Source of the DNA: JAYODZ01 sp965660195
GTDB taxonomy: Bacteria > Pseudomonadota > Alphaproteobacteria > RS24
NCBI GenBank assembly: GCA_965660195.1
Contig: CBFHZM010000001.1
Location: 1 to 64,000, forward strand
Length of the DNA: 64,000 bases
Reading direction: 5' to 3'
Both the position numbers and the translations under genes were made by a program. The notes beneath the pieces were generated by a model. It saw only the letters and a program-made list of their open reading frames with translations, had not been told where the DNA came from and made no database searches. Below, in pieces: positions 35,049-43,338 of the stretch; the stretch's first letter is position 1, and each line of letters begins with the position of its first letter.

Positions 35049-36388
35049 AATACTATGTTGGGAGTAAAAGCTTGGCCATTACCTCTATTTCGTCAAAACT
35101 TAAATTGCCTTGCGGCGTCACCGTTAAAAATCGTTTCTGTAAAGCGGCGATGACCGAGGGGTTGGCCTCGCCCGATAATTCAGCAACCGCACAACATGCG
35201 CAGCTTTATGCGAAATGGGCTCAGGGAGGTTCTGGAATTTTGCTGACAGGCAATGTCCAAGTCGACCATCGTTATCTTGAGCGCCCCGGTAATGTTGTAA
35301 TCGAGGGGCGGCAGTCAAAAGAGCAAAAAGATGCATTGCGCGCTTGGGCCAAGGCTGGAACACAAAATGATACGCATTTGTGGATGCAAATATCGCATGC
35401 TGGGCGGCAAACGCCGGCCGCAGTTAACCCTAACCCTGTTGGACCCTCAGATATCGGCCTAAAAATGCCGGGGGCGCAATTCGGGACGCCGCGGCCGCTG
35501 ACCGAAAAAGAAATTCTAGATGTCATTAAACGCTTTGCGCATACCGCCAAGATAGCCCGCGAAACTGGTTTTACGGGCGTGCAAATTCATGCCGCGCATG
35601 GCTATTTGATTTCAGAGTTTTTATCACCCGATTTGAATACCCGTACCGATGATTGGGGTGGTTCGCTCGAAAATCGGGCGCGTCTTTTGCTTGAAGTTGT
35701 TCGAGCCGTTCGTCAGGCCGTCGGCGCCGACTTCCCGATTTCGGTAAAATTGAATTCAGCCGATTTTCAACGCGGAGGATTTTCGCACGAGGATGCAGTT
35801 GAGGTGGCCCGTTGGTTGAATAAAGAAAAAATCGATCTACTGGAAGTTTCGGGCGGCACTTATGAGCAGCCGAAGCTCGTGGGTCTCGACAATATGACAG
35901 TCAACCCCGACCGCGCCGAACAGCGCCGCGAAAGCACCATTGCGAGAGAGGCCTATTTCTTGGATTACGCCCGCGATATTCGGGCGGTGATGAAAAAACC
36001 TCTTATGGTCACGGGGGGCTTTCGGACCGTTGCCGGCATGTCCGCTGCGCTCGAAGCAAAAGCCTGTGACGTTATTGGTATTGGTCGGCCGCTCTGTGCC
36101 GATACCGATATTATCAATAAATTGCTGTCCGGGGCGTTGAGCGAAGCACCGAGTTGGGAGAAGAATTTGCGCATTGGGCCAGGCTGGCTCGGGCCTAATT
36201 CGCCGTTCCGCATGATGACGGCCTTTAATGGCTGGGGACAGCAAGGGTGGTTCTGTATGAATATTCTCAATATTGGGCGACATGGGGCGCCTGATCCCTC
36301 AATGGGAGTTTTAAAGGCGCTTCGTCTATATTTGAAAAATGAAGAAGCCGCGGCTGCTGCCTATAACGCCTATCGCTCTGCGCAATAG
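35045..36388 (+). CDS. Old Yellow Enzyme-family NADH:flavin oxidoreductase
   Basis: This FMN-dependent ene-reductase-like protein is a TIM barrel of up to 447 residues. It has NRFCKAAMTEGLA near the start, the QISHAGRQ strand, the HAAHGYLISEFLSPDLN active-site motif with RTDDWGGSLENR, and MVTGGFR near the phosphate site. The substrate is unknown; family members reduce activated alkenes. The start is uncertain: the ATG at 35045 has no ribosome site but overlaps a short upstream frame, whereas a TTG at 35072 has GGGAG at good spacing and gives the family-typical N-terminus. It is monocistronic, ending at a strong terminator. Confidence 0.9.
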   Translation: MKYYVGSKSLAITSISSKLKLPCGVTVKNRFCKAAMTEGLASPDNSATAQHAQLYAKWAQGGSGILLTGNVQVDHRYLERPGNVVIEGRQSKEQKDALRAWAKAGTQNDTHLWMQISHAGRQTPAAVNPNPVGPSDIGLKMPGAQFGTPRPLTEKEILDVIKRFAHTAKIARETGFTGVQIHAAHGYLISEFLSPDLNTRTDDWGGSLENRARLLLEVVRAVRQAVGADFPISVKLNSADFQRGGFSHEDAVEVARWLNKEKIDLLEVSGGTYEQPKLVGLDNMTVNPDRAEQRRESTIAREAYFLDYARDIRAVMKKPLMVTGGFRTVAGMSAALEAKACDVIGIGRPLCADTDIINKLLSGALSEAPSWEKNLRIGPGWLGPNSPFRMMTAFNGWGQQGWFCMNILNIGRHGAPDPSMGVLKALRLYLKNEEAAAAAYNAYRSAQ

Positions 36389-36390
36389 TT

Positions 36391-36422
36391 AAAAAAAAGG
36401 CCGGGACAAGCCCGGCCTTTTT
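36391..36422. terminator. Bidirectional terminator between the OYE gene and glnA
   Basis: The perfect stem GGCCGGG / CCCGGCC with a 5-nt loop is flanked by eight A on the left and five T on the right. It can therefore terminate the plus-strand OYE gene and the minus-strand glnA. Confidence 0.92.
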
Positions 36423-36436
36423 ATCTGGTTAAGCTG

Positions 36437-37846
36437 TCAGACGCTGTAATACATGTCGAACTCAACCGGATGCGGTGTGTGCTCGAAGCGGTAAACTTCT
36501 TGCCATTTCAGCTCGATATAGGCGTCGATTTGGTCGTCATCCATGACCCCGCCTTTTTTCAAGAATTCACGGTCGGCATCGAGGGCTTCGAGCGCTTCAC
36601 GCAGTGAACCACAGACTTGCGGAACGTTTTTCAGCTCCTCTGGTGGCAGCTCGTAAAGGTCTTTGTCCATCGAGGGGCCTGGATCGATCTTATTCTCGAT
36701 GCCGTCCAAACCAGCCATCAACATTGCTGTGAAGGCGAGATAAGGGTTGGCTGTCGGATCGGGGAAGCGAACCTCAACGCGCTTAGCTTTCGGCGATGTC
36801 GAATAAGGAATACGACATGAAGCTGAGCGGTTGCGCGATGAATAAGCCAACAGAACGGGGGCCTCAAAGCCAGGGATCAACCGTTTGTAAGAGTTGGTCG
36901 ATGGGTTGGTGAGGGCGTTAATAGCTTTGGCATGTTTGATCACGCCGCCAATGTAGTAGAGGCACTCTTGCGACAGGCCGGCATACTTGTCACCTGCGAA
37001 AAGCGGCTTACCGTCTTTCCAGATTGATTGGTGCACATGCATACCTGAGCCGTTATCGCCAGCAACTGGTTTCGGCATGAAGGTTGCGGTTTTGCCATAA
37101 GCATGTGCCACGTTGTGGATCACATATTTATACATCTGAATAGCGTCACCCATTGAGGTAAGGGAGCCGAATTTCAGACCCAATTCATGCTGGGCAGAGG
37201 CGACCTCGTGGTGATGCTTTTCGACATTAAGGCCGATTTCACGCATCACGGAGAGCATTTCGCCGCGAATATCTTGACCGCTATCAACAGGGTTTACAGG
37301 GAAGTAGCCGCCTTTGGTGCGAGGACGGTGACCCATATTGCCGACTTCATATTCGGTAGCGCTGTTGGACGGCAGCTCAACGCTGTCGAGAAGGAAACCC
37401 GTGCTATAGGGGTCAGTCGAGAAACGAACGTCATCAAATATGAAAAATTCTGCTTCGGGGCCAATGAAGACGGAATCACCAATGCCGGTTGATTTCAGAT
37501 AAGCCTCAGCGCGCAAAGCAGTCGAGCGCGGGTCGCGATTATAAGGTTCGCCTGAGGCCGGATCTAGAATGTCGCAAAATAGCGTCAGGGTCGGTTCGGC
37601 GTAGAACGGATCCATTGATACTGTTGACGGATCGGGCATCAAAATCATGTCGGACTCGTTAATAGCTTTCCAGCCGGCGATTGAGGAGCCATCGAACATC
37701 GTTCCCTCGGCGAAGAAGTCTTCGTCCACGAGCGACTGATCGAGTGTTAAGTGTTGCATTTTCCCGCGCGGGTCTGTGAAGCGAAGGTCAACATAGTTAA
37801 TCCCTTCGTCTTTGATTTTTTTCAGAATTGAAGAAGCGTCTGACAT
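36437..37846 (-). CDS. glnA: Glutamine synthetase type I
   Basis: GlnA makes glutamine from glutamate, ammonia and ATP. The 469-residue protein is the dodecameric GSI-beta form. It has MFDGSSIAGW, the GPEAEFFIF metal motif, KPVAGDNGSGMHVHQS (ATP site), NRSASCRIP and the adenylylation Tyr in DLYELPPEE. It is therefore expected to be controlled by GlnE adenylyltransferase through PII. The ATG has a GGAGAG site. It lies 32 bp after glnB with no terminator between, a glnBA operon. Confidence 0.98.
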   Translation of the reverse strand: MSDASSILKKIKDEGINYVDLRFTDPRGKMQHLTLDQSLVDEDFFAEGTMFDGSSIAGWKAINESDMILMPDPSTVSMDPFYAEPTLTLFCDILDPASGEPYNRDPRSTALRAEAYLKSTGIGDSVFIGPEAEFFIFDDVRFSTDPYSTGFLLDSVELPSNSATEYEVGNMGHRPRTKGGYFPVNPVDSGQDIRGEMLSVMREIGLNVEKHHHEVASAQHELGLKFGSLTSMGDAIQMYKYVIHNVAHAYGKTATFMPKPVAGDNGSGMHVHQSIWKDGKPLFAGDKYAGLSQECLYYIGGVIKHAKAINALTNPSTNSYKRLIPGFEAPVLLAYSSRNRSASCRIPYSTSPKAKRVEVRFPDPTANPYLAFTAMLMAGLDGIENKIDPGPSMDKDLYELPPEELKNVPQVCGSLREALEALDADREFLKKGGVMDDDQIDAYIELKWQEVYRFEHTPHPVEFDMYYSV

Positions 37847-37878
37847 AATTCTCTCCAGTTAAAACAATAAAAATTAAA

Positions 37879-38217
37879 TTAGATGGCGTCGTCGCCGGTT
37901 TCGCCGGTCCGGATTCGAATGGCTTGATCAATGGTGGAGACGAAAATCTTACCATCGCCAATCCGCCCGGTTTGCGCCGATGACTGAATGGCTTCAATGG
38001 CTTTATCAGCCATATCATCCGTCACCACCAGCTCGAGCTTCACCTTGGGTAGGAAGTCGACAACATATTCAGCACCCCGGTATAATTCGGTATGCCCTTT
38101 TTGTCGCCCAAATCCTTTTGCCTCCAAAACAGTGATACCTTGAAGGCCAGCTTCTTGGAGAGCATCTTTGACCTCATCCAATTTGAAAGGCTTGATAATG
38201 GCCTCTATTTTTTTCAT
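37879..38217 (-). CDS. glnB: Nitrogen regulatory protein PII
   Basis: PII integrates glutamine, 2-oxoglutarate and ATP/ADP signals and controls GlnE and NtrB. The 112-residue protein has MKKIEAIIKPFKLDEVK, the T-loop with uridylylation Tyr51 in RGAEYVVDF, and the ATP-binding GRIGDGKIFV. Placement directly before glnA, rather than beside amtB, identifies it as GlnB and not GlnK. Regulation by nitrogen is likely from the upstream sigma54-like element. Confidence 0.97.
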   Translation of the reverse strand: MKKIEAIIKPFKLDEVKDALQEAGLQGITVLEAKGFGRQKGHTELYRGAEYVVDFLPKVKLELVVTDDMADKAIEAIQSSAQTGRIGDGKIFVSTIDQAIRIRTGETGDDAI

Positions 38218-38326
38218 GCGTTTCTACCTCCATACAAACAATGAACAAGGCCGTCTCAGGAACCGATTAAGTCCGAGCGGTCTTAAAAGATCTCACGCCT
38301 CGACCAACCATTGTCAGTCGAATTTA

Positions 38327-38342
38327 TACAGGGACCGTGCCA
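38327..38342 (-). promoter_or_regulatory. Possible sigma54 (-24/-12) promoter of glnB
   Basis: On the minus strand TGGCACG is followed after the standard spacing by CTGTA (consensus TTGCA/T). The -24 half is perfect and the -12 half is partial. It lies about 110 bp before glnB. NtrC half-sites were not recognised. Confidence 0.4.
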
Positions 38343-38471
38343 ACTTTTACGACATCTAACCTCTGACGCTTATGCGGCTGACCTGTCAATTTTTGAGGTG
38401 GAGTCAACGCTCTCATGGGAGGCGTCATGCATCACGCCGCCGTTAGGTCTGAGAGATATTCTCCAAAAAAC

Positions 38472-38533
38472 TAGGCGTGCCTAATATTTAATCAAGTTGA
38501 TTAAATATTGAGCAAACACAGATCTTGTGTTTG
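38472..38533. promoter_or_regulatory. Cluster of three adjacent inverted repeats (candidate operator)
   Basis: The three dyads are TAGGC-GT-GCCTA (38472-38483); arms AATATTTAATCAA and TTGATTAAATATT around a single G (38483-38509, perfect 13-bp arms); and CAAACACA-GATCT-TGTGTTTG (38513-38533). They lie 80-140 bp before the thiolase-like gene. None is followed by a T run, so they look like protein-binding sites rather than terminators. A weaker dyad CACCT / AGGTG follows at 38569-38585. Confidence 0.6.
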
Positions 38534-38613
38534 TTGGCTTCGGAATTTAAACCAGTAGCAATCAGTCTCACCTTAATAACAGGTGTGAGCATTTATAACT
38601 GAGGGAGCCCAGT

Positions 38614-40161
38614 GTGCACGAGAATTTAGAGCAAAATACGCCGATACTGGTCGGTGCTGGTATGGTGGTGCAGAAGGAGAAAGACCTGAGCAAGGCGCGA
38701 TCACCGCTCGATTTATTGGTTGCCGCCGCACAAAATGCATTGCAGGACACGGGGTTAGGGCAGGGGCTTCTGGCTCATATCGATGCTGTTGCGGGTTTGC
38801 GCTTCATTACCGACTCTCCCGAGGCGCGCGGTTTACCCTTCGGACAATATCCAAACCCAGGCCGTAGTGTGGCCAATCGACTTGGATTTATCCCACGGCA
38901 CTGCTTCTATGCTCCGACGGGCGGTAACACGCCACAATTCATGATCAATGATATGGCTGAGCGCATACATAATGGCGACGTTGAGACCGTTCTGCTGGTG
39001 GGCGGCGAGGGGCTTGCCAGCGTTATGCGAGCGGTCGCCACGGGCGTCGATAAATCTGATTGGAATGATGCGCCCGATGGTGATTGCACGGGGTACGGGG
39101 TCGACAAGGGTGGTGTATCACCAACTGAGCAGGCGCATGGTATGTCGTTTCCAGTCAACACCTATCCGCTTCTAGAAAACGCTTTGCGTGGCGCGCTCGG
39201 ACGTGATGTCGCCAGCCACGCGCAGAGCATGGGCGCTTTGATGGAGCACTTTACGCAAGTGGCGGCGCAGCACCCGATGAGCTGGTTTCCCGTAGCCCGA
39301 AGCGCCGAGGAACTGATCACTGTCTCGGATCATAATCGCTGGGTCGGTTCTCCATATCCGAAATATTTGAACTCGGTCATTCAGGTTGACCAAGCTGCTG
39401 CTGTGATTTTAACCTCGGTCGGCAAGGCTCGAGAAATGGGAATTGACCCCGCTTTATGGGTGTTCTTACATGGATGCGCCGATGCCAATGAGACTTGGCA
39501 TGTTTCGGAGCGGCAAGATTTGCATCGTTCTTACGCAATTAATTATATGACCGAAGCGGCTCTCAATATGGCGGGTTGGACGGCGGACGAGATTGACTTT
39601 TTTGATCTCTATTCCTGTTTTCCCGTCGCTGTTGAGGTCGCTTGTCGCGAGATCGGGCTGTCAGAGCAAGATCCGCGCGGTCTCACAGTTACTGGCGGCT
39701 TGCCGTATTTCGGCGGCGCCGGAAATTGTTATACCTTGCTGTCCGTCGCCACGATGATGCAAAAACTGCGGGCAGCGCCTGGGCGCAAAGGCTTGTGTAC
39801 GGGCAATGGTTGGTATCTGACGAAGCATTCAATCGGCCTTTACTCAGCAGCGGCGCCTAGCCAAGCTTGGACAGCACCCACGAGCAGAGCGGTACAAAAG
39901 CGGATTGACGATCTGCCGAAACGCACCGTTGACGCGGCACCTAATGGGACCGCTCACATCGACACTTACAGCGTCATCCACCCTGCTGGTAAACCTAGAG
40001 TTGGACTGGTTATTGGCACGCTGGAGGCAAGTAATGCGCGGTTCGTGGCGCATGTCGCCGATGAAAACGGGGTGCTCGATGCTATGCTACAAGACGAGTT
40101 CCTGGGTAAAAAAGGCCATGTTGTGGCCGGTGAGGTGAATTATTTCACACCAGAAGGCTAA
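38614..40161 (+). CDS. Thiolase-like protein, type 1 (TLP1-like), nucleophile Cys missing
   Basis: The 515-residue protein has a thiolase fold plus a C-terminal extra domain of about 90 residues (from about residue 425: TYSVIHPAGKPRVGLVIG). It starts PILVGAGMV and contains DFFDLYSCFPVAVE. The position of the usual CGSG nucleophile reads YAPTGGNTPQ, with no Cys, and the C-terminal GHP motif is replaced in YFGGAGNCYTL. These traits match the TLP1 group known from mycobacteria, so ordinary thiolase chemistry is unlikely. Start is GTG with a GAGGGAG site. A phosphatase gene follows after 3 bp. Confidence 0.85.
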   Translation: MHENLEQNTPILVGAGMVVQKEKDLSKARSPLDLLVAAAQNALQDTGLGQGLLAHIDAVAGLRFITDSPEARGLPFGQYPNPGRSVANRLGFIPRHCFYAPTGGNTPQFMINDMAERIHNGDVETVLLVGGEGLASVMRAVATGVDKSDWNDAPDGDCTGYGVDKGGVSPTEQAHGMSFPVNTYPLLENALRGALGRDVASHAQSMGALMEHFTQVAAQHPMSWFPVARSAEELITVSDHNRWVGSPYPKYLNSVIQVDQAAAVILTSVGKAREMGIDPALWVFLHGCADANETWHVSERQDLHRSYAINYMTEAALNMAGWTADEIDFFDLYSCFPVAVEVACREIGLSEQDPRGLTVTGGLPYFGGAGNCYTLLSVATMMQKLRAAPGRKGLCTGNGWYLTKHSIGLYSAAAPSQAWTAPTSRAVQKRIDDLPKRTVDAAPNGTAHIDTYSVIHPAGKPRVGLVIGTLEASNARFVAHVADENGVLDAMLQDEFLGKKGHVVAGEVNYFTPEG

Positions 40162-40164
40162 ATC

Positions 40165-40749
40165 ATGACAACACGACGTATCTTTATGATCCGCCACGGC
40201 AAGGCGGCCGCGGGCTGGGGACAAGACGCCGACCCGCCACTTGATGCAACGGGTCGCGACCAAGCCATCGCTATGGTCGAGGCGTTGCAAAATTTGGTTA
40301 GCGGGCCGCTGCCCATTTTGACAAGCCCTCTCAGGCGCTGTCAGGAAACAGCCGTGCCTTTGGCGCAGGCCTGGCAGACGCATCCGCGCATCGAGCCTCG
40401 TTTGCGCGAGTTGCCATCGCCAATGTCAGATTTATCTCTTCGGGTCGAGTGGTTACGCCGGGTTATGCGGGGGGATTGGCCGAGCCTAGAGAGCGATCCC
40501 GAGAGTGTGGGGACTGATTTCTTGGCGTGGCGCGAAGGTATTTTGTCATTGCTCACGCAAGATTTTACAACCGATATCGTCATGGTCTCGCATTTTATCG
40601 CCATCAATGTCGCGCATGGTGCGGCCGCGGGGCATAACCGCGTGGTGGGCTTTCAGCCCGATAATTGCTCAATTACGATTTTCGAAACCGATGGAACGCG
40701 TTTATCCTGCATTGCGACGGGCGTTGAGGCCGAAACGAAAGTCAATTAA
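40165..40749 (+). CDS. Histidine phosphatase family protein (SixA-like)
   Basis: This is a 194-residue phosphoglycerate-mutase-fold phosphatase. The RHG motif is in IFMIRHGKAA, followed by SPLRRCQETA, an acidic LRELPSP and the second catalytic His in VMVSHFIAIN. SixA removes phosphate from phospho-His of phosphorelay proteins; here the substrate is unknown and a small-molecule phosphate ester is equally possible. It lies 3 bp after the thiolase-like gene and is probably co-expressed with it. Confidence 0.88.
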   Translation: MTTRRIFMIRHGKAAAGWGQDADPPLDATGRDQAIAMVEALQNLVSGPLPILTSPLRRCQETAVPLAQAWQTHPRIEPRLRELPSPMSDLSLRVEWLRRVMRGDWPSLESDPESVGTDFLAWREGILSLLTQDFTTDIVMVSHFIAINVAHGAAAGHNRVVGFQPDNCSITIFETDGTRLSCIATGVEAETKVN

Positions 40750-40873
40750 GTGGTGGAGGTCTGCTGTTAAATGGGTGAGAGAAAATCTATTGCCTACTTA
40801 ACAGGGTATAGCTTTTGCAACGCGAGCCTGCTATAGGCTAATCAAATTTTAAGGATCAGTCGCTTAAACCAGA

Positions 40874-40958
40874 GCGGGCGTGGCGGAATTGGTAGACGCG
40901 CTAGATTTAGGTTCTAGTGTCTTACGGCGTGGGGGTTCAAGTCCCTCCGCCCGCACCA
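40874..40958 (+). tRNA. tRNA-Leu (anticodon TAG)
   Basis: The 85-nt gene has acceptor GCGGGCG paired with CGCCCGC, discriminator A and an encoded CCA. The anticodon loop TTTAGGT gives TAG at 40908-40910 (CUA codons), and there is a long variable arm as expected for Leu. The T arm GGGGTTCAAGTCCC(T) is intact. It lies just before the trigger factor gene. Confidence 0.97.
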
Positions 40959-40997
40959 GGTTAGGCAGTGATTGAGGCGCAGCACAAGAGAGGAATT

Positions 40998-42509
40998 ATG
41001 CAAGTCAAAGAAACAAAATCAGACGGTTTGGCACGGGTGCTCGAAGTGACCATCTCCGCGCAAGATCTTGACGCGCGCATGTCTACACGTTTGGACGAAA
41101 TCAAAGGTCAAGTTCAGCTCAAAGGGTTTCGGCCAGGGAAAGTGCCAGCCGACCACTTGCGCAAAACTTATGGTCAGCAGGTCATGTCAGAAATCGTGCA
41201 ACAAGTGGTTGGCGAGTCCAGCCAGAAAGCTCTGACAGATCGCAATGAGCGTCCAGCGCTGCAGCCTGATATCAGCCTTGTTGGAGAAGCCGAGCAAATT
41301 TTGGCGGGGAAGGCGGATCTTGTTTACGAAATGAGTTTCGAGATCATTCCTGAGATTAAACTCACGGACTTCTCAAAACTAGAATTGGTACGCCCCGTTG
41401 CCAAGGTGACCGTGGAGCAGGTGCAAGACTCGTTGTCGCGTCTTGCGAGTTCGCGCCAAACTTTCGCCGCCAAGGATGCCAAAGAAAAAGCAAAATCCGG
41501 CGATCAGGTGAAGATAGACTTCATCGGCCGCATCGATGGCGAAGCTTTTGACGGTGGTACGGCTGAAGGTGTTAATTTGGTGCTTGGCTCTGGGCAGTTT
41601 ATCCCAGGCTTTGAGGAGCAATTAGAGGGTAGTAAAGCTGGCGACGCGCTGGACGTGAAAGTGACTTTCCCTGAAGATTACGGTAGCGAAGCTCTGGCTG
41701 GTAAAGAAGCTGTATTCGAGTGCAAGGTGCATGAAGTCAGCGCCCCGAGCGAAACCGCTATTGACGATGACTTTGCCACTAGCCTCGGTATGGAAAATCT
41801 CGACAAGCTCAAGGAAGCGATCGAGGAACAAATTCAGCGGGACTATGGTCAAATGTCGCGCACGCATCTGAAAAAAGCTCTGCTAGACGCTTTGGATGCG
41901 ACGCATGATTTTGAATTGCCGCCCGGTATGGTCAATCTCGAGTTTGATCAAATTTGGCATCAATTTGAACATGAGCTTGAGCATCAAAATAAGAAAATTG
42001 AAGACCTCGACGAAGATGAAGAGAGCCTCCGCGCCGAGTATCGCGGCATAGCCGAACGCCGCGTTCGCACTGGACTCGTCTTGGCTGAAGTTGGAACGCA
42101 AAATAAAATTGAAGTGACGCAAGAGGAAGTTAATCAAGCGCTGATGGAGCGTGTCCGCCAATTCCCGGGGCAGGAGCGGCAAGTCCTTGAATATTTCCAG
42201 AAAAACCCGGATGCCATGGCCCAAGTTCGAGCGCCAGTTTTCGAAGAGAAGGTCGTGGACTTTATCGTCGAGATGGCAAAGGTGACAGAAACGGAAGTGT
42301 CACTCGAGGATTTGATGCGCGATCCGGCCGAGGAGGCTGACGGGGAAGAGAAAAAGCCCGCTAAGAAAAAAGCCGCCGCCAAAAAACCAGCCGCAAAAAA
42401 AGCAGCGACTGACAAAGCTGATGATAAAAAGCCTGCGGCAAAAAAGACCCCGGCAAAGAAACCGGCTGCGAAAAAGGCAACTGCGTCGAAGTCAAAAAAG
42501 GCTGAATAA
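40998..42509 (+). CDS. tig: Trigger factor with lysine-rich C-terminal tail
   Basis: Trigger factor is the ribosome-bound chaperone and peptidyl-prolyl isomerase. The 503-residue protein has the ribosome-binding signature GFRPGKVP in the N-domain, a complete FKBP domain (GDQVKIDFIGRIDGEAFDGG) and the helical C-domain. After about residue 449 it continues with a 54-residue Lys/Ala/Pro-rich tail of AAKKP-like repeats, absent from the E. coli protein. The ATG at 40998 has AGAGGAA upstream; earlier codons run back toward the tRNA. It heads the tig-clpP-clpX-lon cluster. Confidence 0.95.
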   Translation: MQVKETKSDGLARVLEVTISAQDLDARMSTRLDEIKGQVQLKGFRPGKVPADHLRKTYGQQVMSEIVQQVVGESSQKALTDRNERPALQPDISLVGEAEQILAGKADLVYEMSFEIIPEIKLTDFSKLELVRPVAKVTVEQVQDSLSRLASSRQTFAAKDAKEKAKSGDQVKIDFIGRIDGEAFDGGTAEGVNLVLGSGQFIPGFEEQLEGSKAGDALDVKVTFPEDYGSEALAGKEAVFECKVHEVSAPSETAIDDDFATSLGMENLDKLKEAIEEQIQRDYGQMSRTHLKKALLDALDATHDFELPPGMVNLEFDQIWHQFEHELEHQNKKIEDLDEDEESLRAEYRGIAERRVRTGLVLAEVGTQNKIEVTQEEVNQALMERVRQFPGQERQVLEYFQKNPDAMAQVRAPVFEEKVVDFIVEMAKVTETEVSLEDLMRDPAEEADGEEKKPAKKKAAAKKPAAKKAATDKADDKKPAAKKTPAKKPAAKKATASKSKKAE

Positions 42510-42527
42510 ACTTTCTATCTTTTCGGC

Positions 42528-42556
42528 CTTGGCAATTTTGCCGACTTACACCACAT
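42528..42556 (+). promoter_or_regulatory. Possible heat-shock-type promoter of clpP
   Basis: CTTG (42528) and CCACAT (42551-42556) are spaced almost as in the element before lon (44658-44685). A TATAAT at 42572-42577 could be a separate sigma70 -10, but no -35 matches it. Confidence 0.25.
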
Positions 42557-42597
42557 TCAGTGGATAAGAAGTATAATGGCGAAGAACGGAGTTTACG

Positions 42598-43236
42598 ATG
42601 TCTGATGTGATGGAAACCTATATGAGTACGCTAGTCCCAATGGTTGTTGAGCAAACAAGCCGTGGAGAGCGGGCTTATGATATTTATTCGCGCTTGCTTA
42701 AAGAGCGGGTGATTTTTGTCACGGGACCAATCGAAGATTATATGGCCAGCCTTATTACGGCGCAGTTGCTGTTTTTGGAGGCTGAGAACCCCAAAAAAGA
42801 AATATCAATGTATATCAATTCGCCGGGCGGCGTGGTGACGGCTGGCATGGCGATTTATGATACCATGCAATATATCCGCCCGCCCGTGTCGACCTTGTGC
42901 ATTGGCCAAGCGGCCTCGATGGGCTCGCTGCTTCTGGCCGCCGGTGAGAAGGATATGCGGTTTGCCTTACCAAACGCTCGTATCATGGTGCATCAGCCCT
43001 CAGGCGGGTTTCAAGGGCAGGCCTCTGATATTGAGCGCCATGCGCAAGAAATTCTCGATATGCGGGCGCGCCTGAATAAAATCTATGTCAATCATACAGG
43101 CCAAACTTTAAGAAAAATTGAAGATGCGTTAGAGCGCGATACATTTATGACAGCCGATCAGGCTAAGGATTTTGGTCTGATCGATAAAGTTGTTACAGCG
43201 CGCGGCACGGATGATGCATCGAAAGACAAAGCATAG
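42598..43236 (+). CDS. clpP: ATP-dependent Clp protease proteolytic subunit
   Basis: ClpP is the tetradecameric serine protease used by ClpA and ClpX. The 212-residue protein has the catalytic Ser107 in GQAASMGS and His132 in MVHQPSGGFQGQ, with the late Asp in the RDTFMTADQAKDFGLID block. The short N-terminal propeptide is typical. It lies 88 bp after tig and 102 bp before clpX. Confidence 0.98.
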   Translation: MSDVMETYMSTLVPMVVEQTSRGERAYDIYSRLLKERVIFVTGPIEDYMASLITAQLLFLEAENPKKEISMYINSPGGVVTAGMAIYDTMQYIRPPVSTLCIGQAASMGSLLLAAGEKDMRFALPNARIMVHQPSGGFQGQASDIERHAQEILDMRARLNKIYVNHTGQTLRKIEDALERDTFMTADQAKDFGLIDKVVTARGTDDASKDKA

Positions 43237-43338
43237 ACCTCGTTGATGGTGCGCCAATGACAAGGCTTGTCTAGGCGGTGCGAATTATGGTGTTATAAAA
43301 GTCCTGATTGAGTCGGCGATGAAAAAGGATACGAGAAA

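Larger units (their letters stand above)
38218..38613. other. 396-bp divergent regulatory gap between glnB and the thiolase-like gene
   Basis: There is no coding sequence of convincing quality. It holds a possible sigma54 element for glnB (38327-38342), a cluster of inverted repeats on the thiolase side (38472-38533 and 38569-38585), and the GAGGGAG ribosome site of the thiolase-like gene just before 38614. Confidence 0.6.
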
